Assembly (NCBI RefSeq): GCF_004923255.1
Contig: NZ_QYRT01000009.1
Coordinates: 62,001 to 126,000 of the forward strand
Reading direction: 5' to 3'
From: Subtercola vilae
GTDB taxonomy: Bacteria > Actinomycetota > Actinomycetes > Actinomycetales > Microbacteriaceae
Length of the DNA stretch: 64,000 nucleotides
This document shows positions 58,460-64,000 of this stretch, piece after piece (the first letter of the stretch is position 1; the number at the start of each line of letters is the position of its first letter). The translations under genes were made by a program, and so were the position numbers. The notes beneath the pieces are model-generated. The model was not told the origin of the DNA and made no database searches. It was given only the letters and a program-made list of their open reading frames with translations.

Positions 58460-59359
58460 TCAGTGCCGAAAACGGCTGATCGTCACTGCGACGCTCGTCG
58501 ACAGTGTGTCGGGCAGAGCCCGTGCCAGCTCCTCGATGTCGGCTCGTTCGCGATGAAACGCGTTCGGCCCCATCATGATGGAGTCGACCACGTCGGCGGG
58601 AGTGAGATCGACCACGTAGTCGAGGTCGACGGTGCCGGCGGGCTGCAGCGGTTGCATGGCTTCGATGAGCCGCGCCTGCTTGTCTGCCCCGATGGCGAGC
58701 AGCGCGAAACGTTCGCGCAGCTGCGCGAGGTGCGCTTCTCGAGGCGTGACCACAATCACCTCGCCGTCTGCTGCGAGCACCCGCGCCACTTCGTCGCCGC
58801 GGCGCGGGCCGAAGATGCTCAGCACCAGGTCGACCTGGGCTGAGGCGATCGGCAGCAGTGCGCGCACGTCACCGGTGGCCGAAGCGAGCCGGGGGTGGGT
58901 GCGGGCAGCGGCGCGGGCAGCGTTCTTCGAGACGTCGAGGGTGAGGCCGTGCATCCGGGGCCGGGCGTCGAGTACGTGTGCCGCGTAGTAGCCCGTGCCG
59001 CCGGCGAGCTCGACGCACCAACCGGATGGCCCGTTGCCCGTGCCCGTGCTGGTGCTGGTGTTCGCGTGCTCGGCGAAGGCCTTCGCGATCGCGTCGGCGA
59101 TGGGCGCGTAGTGCCCGCGCGCCAGGTGCCGGCCGCGGGCAGCAACCATCTCGGCGGTGTCGCCGTGGTGGTGCGGGCCGCCGCCGATGGTGAGCGAGGC
59201 ATAGCCCTGCCGGGCGATGTCGAAGGCATGGCCGTTCTCGCAGCGCAGCGATCGGCTGCCGACGCCGAAGGTACTGGTGCCGAATGTGCTGGTGCCGAAT
59301 GAGCCTCCGCAGAGTGGGCAGGCAAGAATGTCGAGGCTTCGCTCGAGAGCGTCTGTCAC
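58460..59359 (-). CDS. RlmA-type 23S rRNA (guanine) methyltransferase
   Basis: The 299-residue protein has an N-terminal zinc ribbon (CPLCGG and later CENGHAFD) and a SAM-binding Rossmann domain (WCVELAGGTGYYAAHVLDA, GLTLDVSKNAAR, ATGDVRALLP, LVLSIFGPRRGDEVARVLAADGEVIVVTP). This matches the RlmA(I)/RlmA(II) family, which methylates G745 or G748 of 23S rRNA; TlrB of this family gives tylosin resistance. The zinc ribbon holds a repeated GTSTF segment. The GTG at 59359 is chosen by alignment; the open frame extends to 59446. Confidence 0.88.
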   Translation of the reverse strand: MTDALERSLDILACPLCGGSFGTSTFGTSTFGVGSRSLRCENGHAFDIARQGYASLTIGGGPHHHGDTAEMVAARGRHLARGHYAPIADAIAKAFAEHANTSTSTGTGNGPSGWCVELAGGTGYYAAHVLDARPRMHGLTLDVSKNAARAAARTHPRLASATGDVRALLPIASAQVDLVLSIFGPRRGDEVARVLAADGEVIVVTPREAHLAQLRERFALLAIGADKQARLIEAMQPLQPAGTVDLDYVVDLTPADVVDSIMMGPNAFHRERADIEELARALPDTLSTSVAVTISRFRH

Positions 59360-59419
59360 GGCTGGGCTGGCGCGCTCTGCACGGGCGTGCGCTGGTTCTG
59401 GGGCATTCCCCGAGACTAG

Positions 59420-59459
59420 CCGCACGCCGCACGCCGCACGCCGCACGAGGCGCGTGCGG
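59420..59459. repeat. CCGCACG tandem repeat ending in a hairpin
   Basis: CCGCACG occurs four times in a row (59420-59447). The last copy pairs with CGTGCGG (59453-59459) around AGGCG, forming a 7-pair stem. It lies between the end of the AraC remnant and the start of the rlmA-type gene and may act as a terminator for the former. Confidence 0.6.
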
Positions 59460-59464
59460 CCCTG

Positions 59465-59881
59465 TCAGGCCGAGGCCGGGTAGCGCGAGGGCAGGTCACC
59501 GTAGACGCGCTTGAACGCGGCCCGCAGCCCGTGACTCGACGAGAACCCGCACAGTGTTGCTAACGCAGTGAGGCTGATTTTCGGAGTCTGGCGATCATCG
59601 AGATAGTCGGCAGCAGTGCGGGCGCGCGCGGCCTGCACGGCGCTGGCGACGCTGTCGCCATTGCTCTGGAACGCCCGCTGAAGGTGCCGGGTCGAGACGC
59701 TCAACTGTCGGCTCAGAGTCTGAGGGTCGAGAGTGGGGTCACGATGGCTGTTCCGGATGATCTCCAGAGCCCGGGCGTGAAGACCGGCACTCTCAACGGG
59801 GATGCTTCGAGCTGGGCGACCGGCATTGCGATGCTGAGCTGCCTGCTCGCGGTGTGGGCTTCGGTGGTACTCGAATCCCAT
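59465..59881 (-). pseudogene. AraC-family regulator remnant (C-terminal HTH only)
   Basis: The 138-residue frame contains an intact AraC-type double HTH: LDPQTLSRQLSVSTRHLQRAFQSNGDSVASAVQAARARTAADYLDD and ISLTALATLCGFSSSHGLRAAFKRVYGDLPSRY. Full-length members of this type have a further 150-200 residues of N-terminal effector domain, which is missing. The N-terminal 25 residues here do not look like a natural protein start. A piece resembling an AraC N-terminus (LRRHEITVR) can be read in another frame near 60060-60087. Deletion plus frameshift decay is likely, though a short HTH-only regulator cannot be excluded. Confidence 0.6.
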
Positions 59882-60189
59882 CCGGCTGAGATGTAGGGCA
59901 CTCCCAGCTCGTGGCAGGCCCCCACTGCTCGGCTGCAGATGTCGAAGCTGAAATCGACCGGAAAGTGTTGGTCACACCGGTTCCTCTGTGCGGTTGTCAC
60001 CGGAGACGGCTGCGTAGAGCAGGCGCCGATGAGTTCTTCCACTGAGGAAGACGCACGAACGGTGATTTCGTGACGCCTCAGGCCCAAGCCTGATCGGGTT
60101 TTTGCGTTGCGCCGAACTGTTGTCTGCGGCCGTGGGTGGCTCAGGATGCTTCCCTGCTGGATGCGTGGAGCCGGGCATCCAGCACCGGC
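59882..60189. other. 308-base gap without an intact gene
   Basis: No convincing complete gene is seen on either strand. On the minus strand the frame near 60087 begins LRRHEITVRASSSVEELIG, which resembles the start of an AraC effector domain. It soon diverges, and it is out of frame with the HTH remnant downstream. The stretch is best read as the decayed 5' half of that regulator gene plus its upstream region. Confidence 0.45.
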
Positions 60190-60846
60190 TCAGCGACGAG
60201 CTCGGTGAAACTGGTTGAGGGCTTCGCTGTAATGCCGGGGGTCGTCGCGTGTCTCGGCTGTGACAAGGAGCGAGTGCGGGCCGATGTCACGGGTGAAGGT
60301 GCCAACGCAGGGAACCACCACGACCGTGGTGAGCCCTGCCCTCCACGCTGCGCTGAGCGAGTCGACCGAAAGTCGCTCGGGGTGTTCGTTCAGAGGGCGC
60401 GAGTGCCCTCGGGCGAGGGCCTCGAAGTTCGCTCTGTTCCACGCTGCGTACTTCGGGGTGATGGCGTCATCGCCGAATGTGTCGCGCCAGTCAGGGCCCA
60501 CCAGGGTTCGCAGCAGTTCGGCGCGCTCGGCCGAGCCAGTTGGCGTTTCGCGCAGCTCTTCGAACAGTTTCTCATCGTGCACCCGGCCGGCGTGGTCGAG
60601 GCAGGCCTTCCAGAGGGCGGGCCAGGCGTTGCGCCACTCTGCGATCTGATCAGCCGACGCGCGGGCGTCGGGGTGCTCGCCGACCGATGTGTCAGACAGA
60701 AGCGGAGGGAGATCGAACCCGGTCGGTTGCAGGTTGCAGGCTTCGCGTATCCAGAGCAGCTCGATGAGGGCGTTCGGTTCGTCATCGACGGTGATGAGCA
60801 TGTCGTGTGGCCAGGGATTGTCTGGAATCGGAACGGATGAACGCAT
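60190..60846 (-). CDS. Hypothetical protein, 218 residues
   Basis: This is a soluble protein without signal or membrane segment. Its N-terminus (IPDNPWPHDMLITVDDEPNALIELLWIREACNL) and the Trp-rich helix RNAWPALWKACLDHAGR are distinctive, and DWRDTFGDDAITPKYAAWNRANFEAL is a charged helical part. It resembles uncharacterised proteins of Microbacteriaceae as I recall them, but I cannot name a family. The codon pattern supports this strand over the open frame opposite. Confidence 0.7.
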   Translation of the reverse strand: MRSSVPIPDNPWPHDMLITVDDEPNALIELLWIREACNLQPTGFDLPPLLSDTSVGEHPDARASADQIAEWRNAWPALWKACLDHAGRVHDEKLFEELRETPTGSAERAELLRTLVGPDWRDTFGDDAITPKYAAWNRANFEALARGHSRPLNEHPERLSVDSLSAAWRAGLTTVVVVPCVGTFTRDIGPHSLLVTAETRDDPRHYSEALNQFHRARR

Positions 60847-60879
60847 TACGTCTTCTGTCGGAGAAATCGGAGTGTTTGT

Positions 60880-61362
60880 TCAGTGCCCGAGGATTGCATC
60901 GACGAGGTCGGCGGCGTTCTCTCCCGGCGAGACGATGATCGACACCTCGCCACTCTCGATGGCGGCAAGCACGACAGGGGCACCGATGATCTTCTCGCCG
61001 GCCTTCATGACGAGTCGAGCGGTTGATCCCGCCGCGACGGCCTGTGTGGTGAGCGTGCTCAGAACCGTGCTGCCTTCGCCGGTGAATGTTACGTGCACCA
61101 GACTCTGCCCGTTGCTTTCATCGACAGCGGCGTCTTTCACCCCCGCGTCCGTGAAATCGGGTGGTGTCACCAAACTTTCGCCGTTGATCAAAACGCACGT
61201 CGCACTCGTAGCCTCAGTGCAGGTCTCAGACAGGGCGAGCTCGATCTTCGCGGAGCTGGATGCCGGTGTGGCTCCGGCTGAACCCCCGTTCGCGCTTGCG
61301 CAGGCGCTCAACGCGAGAACTGCGATCACTGCGATCGTCAATCCAGCCGATCGAACAGTCAT
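60880..61362 (-). CDS. Lipoprotein with a SecD P1-like domain
   Basis: The 160-residue protein has a lipoprotein signal (LTIAVIAVLALSAC, lipobox L-S-A-C). Residues about 80-160 (GQSLVHVTFTGEGSTVLSTLTTQAVAAGSTARLVMKAGEKIIGAPVVLAAIESGEVSIIVSPGENAADLVDAIL) follow the pattern of the extracytoplasmic P1 head subdomain of SecD (V-x-F-T-x-E-G, then L-A-I-V-L-x-G-K-V-I-S-A-P-V, then G-x-x-x-I-S). It lacks any SecD membrane part. The ATG at 61362 has GGGGGAAG upstream. It may bind unfolded or exported proteins at the outer membrane face. The next gene upstream is tRNA-Arg. Confidence 0.8.
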   Translation of the reverse strand: MTVRSAGLTIAVIAVLALSACASANGGSAGATPASSSAKIELALSETCTEATSATCVLINGESLVTPPDFTDAGVKDAAVDESNGQSLVHVTFTGEGSTVLSTLTTQAVAAGSTARLVMKAGEKIIGAPVVLAAIESGEVSIIVSPGENAADLVDAILGH

Positions 61363-61483
61363 GACTTCCCCCTCAGCCGATGGACTTCTGCGTCACACCC
61401 CTCAGGTCAGCCTACGCACTGTTCGCCCAAGCGCGTCAGCAACGGTGGCGATTCCCGAGGGAGGGCGAACGGCGCGGGCGGAG

Positions 61484-61556
61484 TGCCCCTGGTAGGAATC
61501 GAACCTACGACAAGCGGATTAGAAGGCCGCTGCTCTATCCACTGAGCTACAGAGGC
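61484..61556 (-). tRNA. tRNA-Arg (TCT)
   Basis: The minus strand folds into a complete tRNA of 73 bases: acceptor GCCTCTG with CAGGGGC, D arm AGCTCAGTGGATAGAGC, anticodon arm CGGCC-TTCTAAT with anticodon TCT, and T arm GTAGGTTCGATTCCTAC, discriminator A. CCA is not encoded. Confidence 0.96.
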
Positions 61557-61584
61557 AACTTCACGATGTTACTACGCCCGCCTG

Positions 61585-63147
61585 CTATTTCTCGTCGGGC
61601 GGAGTGGGCGCGCTCTTGTCCCGCAGGGCATCCGTTGCCTGCCGGGCAGGAATGACGGGGAACGGGCCGGTGATACCCTCGCGAGCCTGGGCGATGGCGA
61701 GAATCTTGCCGCGTGAGAGGTACCAGCCGAGAATGAGCAGCGGAATCACGATGATCAGCGATGCGACGGTGAAGGTTCCGATCGGGTAGTCGATCGCCAT
61801 CAGAACGAGCACACCCGCCAGAAAGACCAGCGTCAGCCAGGCGGTCACGGGCGCCCCTGGCAGCCTGAACTGCGGCCGCACGAGCTTGCCTTCTTTCGCC
61901 CATGTGCGTAGCCGCATCTGGCTCAGGATGATCGTGGCCCAGCCTGCGACGATTCCGAGTGCTGAGACGTTCAGTACGATCTCGAACGCCTGGCTCGGCG
62001 CTATGGCGTTCAGGCCCACGCCCAGCAGGGTGATGCTGGCAGTGAGCAGGATGCCCCCGAACGGTACCCCGCTCTTGTTCATCCTCGTGGTGAACTTCGG
62101 GGCCGAGCCGTTCATGCCCATCGAGTGCAGAACGCGCCCGGTGGAGTAGAGCCCGGCGTTGAGGCTCGAGAGGGCGGCGGTGAGCACAACGAAGTTCATG
62201 ATCGATCCGGCGATGAGCCCCACGTCGGTGCTGCCGATGCTGGAGAAGAACGTGACGAAGGGGCTCTGGCCTGCTGAGTACGCGGTGTACGGCAGCAGGA
62301 GTGACAGCAGCACAATCGACCCGACGTAGAAGACCGCAATGCGCAGAATGACGGTATTGATGGCCCTCGGGATGACCTCCTTGGCTTTCTGCGTTTCACC
62401 CGACGCGGTGCCCACCAACTCGATACCGGCGTAGGCGAACACGACGCCCTGCACCACGATCACGACGGGAAGCAGCCCATTCGGGAAGATGCCGCCATTG
62501 CTCTGAAGCAGTGACAGGCCCGGTGCCAGGGTCTGGCCGCCGACGTGAACCGGAAACTGGCCGGCCAGAAAGACGATGCCGATGATGAGAAACGCCACCA
62601 GCGCGGTCACTTTGATGAGGGCGAACCAGAATTCCATCTCGCCGAACACCTTCACCGAGACGAGGTTGAGGGTGAGAACCACGGCCAGGGCGATCAGGGC
62701 GAGGAGCCACTGTGGTGCCGAGGTGAAGAAAGACCAGTAGCGCACGTACAGGGCAACGGCGGTGACGTCGACAATCGAGGTCATGGCCCAGTTCAGAAAA
62801 TACATCCAGCCCGCGGCATAGGCGAACTTCTCGCCATAGAATTCGCGAGCGTAGGAGACGAACGAGCCCGACGAGGGGCGATGCAGCACGAGTTCGCCCA
62901 GTGCCCGCAGGATGAAGAACGCGAACACGCCGCAGATGGCGAAGACGATGGCGAGCGCGGGGCCGGCGCCGGCCAGACGACCGCCCGCGCCGAGGAACAG
63001 GCCGGTGCCGATGGCGCCCCCGATGGCGATCATCTGCACCTGGCGCGGCTTCAGCCCGTGCTGGAACCCCTGTTGTTCGTGGGAGAAGTCACGCGGAACG
63101 TGCGTTGGGTCTGGTGTGTCCTTTTCGCGGTCGTCGAGCTGAGTCAT
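61585..63147 (-). CDS. APC-family amino acid permease
   Basis: The 520-residue protein has 12 membrane segments of the amino acid-polyamine-organocation family. [36 protein letters not shown] is the conserved first segment with the substrate-binding GAIGTGLF loop. [31 protein letters not shown] and [31 protein letters not shown] follow. It is closest in pattern to CycA/AnsP-type permeases (D-Ser/Ala/Gly, Asn, and similar substrates). The ATG at 63147 has GGGG 5 bases upstream. The AT-rich 5' region holds an 8-base palindrome CTAATTAG at 63235-63242. Confidence 0.93.
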   Translation of the reverse strand: MTQLDDREKDTPDPTHVPRDFSHEQQGFQHGLKPRQVQMIAIGGAIGTGLFLGAGGRLAGAGPALAIVFAICGVFAFFILRALGELVLHRPSSGSFVSYAREFYGEKFAYAAGWMYFLNWAMTSIVDVTAVALYVRYWSFFTSAPQWLLALIALAVVLTLNLVSVKVFGEMEFWFALIKVTALVAFLIIGIVFLAGQFPVHVGGQTLAPGLSLLQSNGGIFPNGLLPVVIVVQGVVFAYAGIELVGTASGETQKAKEVIPRAINTVILRIAVFYVGSIVLLSLLLPYTAYSAGQSPFVTFFSSIGSTDVGLIAGSIMNFVVLTAALSSLNAGLYSTGRVLHSMGMNGSAPKFTTRMNKSGVPFGGILLTASITLLGVGLNAIAPSQAFEIVLNVSALGIVAGWATIILSQMRLRTWAKEGKLVRPQFRLPGAPVTAWLTLVFLAGVLVLMAIDYPIGTFTVASLIIVIPLLILGWYLSRGKILAIAQAREGITGPFPVIPARQATDALRDKSAPTPPDEK

Positions 63148-63275
63148 GAACACCCCATTCACGGCCGACGTGTGTCGGCGCCAAGTTTTTACAACCTAGC
63201 CCCGACCGAACGCTTTGGCGATGATTGAGCAGCACTAATTAGTTCTTGACTTTCGCGCCGACGGCGCGATCGATG

Positions 63276-64000
63276 CTATGACGCCGATCGGGCGTTGCCG
63301 GAGTCGATCTGGCGTTCGAGCGCGTCGACGTCGCTCAGCACGCGCTGTGTGTCGAGGGTGCCGGTGTTCGCGCGGGGTGCAGCCGGCGTCGCGTAGGCCG
63401 AAGCCTGGTATGCGGTCGGGGCAACGGCTGGGGTCGATTCGGCTGCCGAAGTCGAAGTCGAAGTCGAATTCGAAGCCGGAACAGGAGCCACGGGAGCTGC
63501 GTACTGCTCGTGGTGTTGCTGAGCGACCCACGCTTCTTGCTGCTGCTGAAGAGTGCGCTCGGTGTCGCCTGACTGGGCCTGCCAACGGTCGAGGTCGCTC
63601 TGGAAGCTGCGGCGTGTGCGACCCGGACGGTGTTGCCAGTCGACCAGCTGGTCGCGGAACTGGATCACCGCAGGTTCGATCTGGTAGCCGAACGTCGCCG
63701 AGTTGCGCTTCATCTCGGCGAGCGAGTGCGCGGCCCAGTTTGCGGCGACCGATGCGCCCTTGATGGGCAGCAGTCGCACCTGGATGTCGGCCTGCCCGGT
63801 GGCGCGGTCGGCGAGTATCTGCTCTTGGGGCGTTAGCGAGTTCCAGACGGAGGCCTGTTCGGCTGCATCGACGAGTGCGCCGATGGCAGCCACCTTGAGC
63901 TCGCGGTCGCGGCTGGTCAGCAAGCGCTTGATCGAGCCGCTGGCTATCAGCGATGCCAGCAGGCCCGCCACGACAATCGACACGGCGGGCACGGCCACGC
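63276..64000 (-). CDS. Hypothetical membrane-anchored protein (5' end may be outside window)
   Basis: At least 240 residues are visible. A hydrophobic segment (VPAVSIVVAGLLASLIASG) lies at the N-terminus, followed by a charged helical region (LLTSRDRELKVAAIGALVDAAEQASVW ... WQAQSGDTERTLQQQQEAW). The C-terminal third is low-complexity, Ala/Ser/Thr/Pro-rich (SNSTSTSTSAAES, from a repeated TCGAAG hexamer at about 63449-63472). A GTG at 63998 is the first visible start, but the frame is open to the window edge. No family is recognised. Confidence 0.65.
   Translation of the reverse strand, partial: VAVPAVSIVVAGLLASLIASGSIKRLLTSRDRELKVAAIGALVDAAEQASVWNSLTPQEQILADRATGQADIQVRLLPIKGASVAANWAAHSLAEMKRNSATFGYQIEPAVIQFRDQLVDWQHRPGRTRRSFQSDLDRWQAQSGDTERTLQQQQEAWVAQQHHEQYAAPVAPVPASNSTSTSTSAAESTPAVAPTAYQASAYATPAAPRANTGTLDTQRVLSDVDALERQIDSGNARSAS

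Noticed and set aside
60136-60840. A plus-strand gene opposite the hypothetical protein at 60190-60846
   Set aside because: The minus-strand product has a compact, plausible sequence with a clean start. The plus-strand frame is Arg/Gly/Val-rich without a ribosome site.
61484-61556. A tRNA-Arg attachment site for an integrated element
   Set aside because: There is no integrase, no direct repeat of the tRNA 3' end and no change of gene type around it. The same holds for tRNA-His at 44028-44103.

Overview
The window is a 64 kb chromosomal segment of a high-GC Gram-positive bacterium, most likely an actinobacterium of the family Microbacteriaceae. The grounds are strong G/C bias at third codon positions, many GTG starts, GTGA/ATGA/TGATG gene overlaps, mycothiol-type DinB and TIGR03086 proteins, an F420-type LLM oxidoreductase, oligoribonuclease, TreXYZ trehalose synthesis and GatCAB. 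The genus assignment is inference; no 16S rRNA gene is present. I see no phage, IS element, CRISPR array or integrase. Most of the window looks like core or semi-core chromosome with a few accessory islands.

Layout. 1-11 kb: end of a cysteine desulfurase gene, a decayed HerA-like ATPase gene, a membrane EEP-family hydrolase, mnmA (tRNA 2-thiouridylation) overlapping ligA, a duplicated-domain protein, and the overlapping gatC-gatA-gatB set for Gln-tRNA(Gln)/Asn-tRNA(Asn) formation. 11-19 kb: transporters and regulators (DUF1345, MFS plus divergent LysR, SDR, TIGR03086, GNAT, DUF427, and a GntR regulator divergent from an MFS gene across three phased operators). 18.9-21.7 kb: a type III polyketide synthase, an ICMT-like methyltransferase and an FAD hydroxylase, laid out like the phenolic-lipid srsABC operon of Streptomyces. 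21.7-30.6 kb: DUF2236 oxygenase, aldo/keto reductase, a large DedA/rhomboid-like/DUF2156 fusion, an ABC-F protein, DUF1697 and dinB. 30.6-37.2 kb: treX-treY-treZ on the minus strand. 38.6-41.9 kb: a TPP riboswitch controlling a ykoE-ykoD-ykoC thiamine/HMP transporter. 42-46.8 kb: a degenerate D,D-carboxypeptidase, a zincin, tRNA-His, orn, a DinB-aldo/keto reductase fusion and a VOC protein. 46.8-54.8 kb: a sugar locus with a LacI regulator and its operators, an AraD-like epimerase, the ChvE-MmsA-MmsB ABC importer, and a fourth ABC-type gene whose ATPase motifs are almost all destroyed. 54.8-64 kb: DUF1801, DUF998, a class II UvrA-like protein, an RlmA-type methyltransferase, an AraC remnant, a lipoprotein with a SecD-like domain, tRNA-Arg and an amino-acid permease.

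The least ordinary objects are the pseudo-ATPase at 53236-54813 at the end of an otherwise standard sugar importer operon, the three-module DedA/rhomboid-like/lysyltransferase-like fusion at 24014-26857, the D,D-carboxypeptidase homologue lacking both its nucleophile and KTG box at 42344-43591, the SecD-domain lipoprotein at 60880-61362, and the compact operator arrays at 17572-17605 and 48294-48317. All functions are assigned from sequence motifs read by eye; no database search was run.
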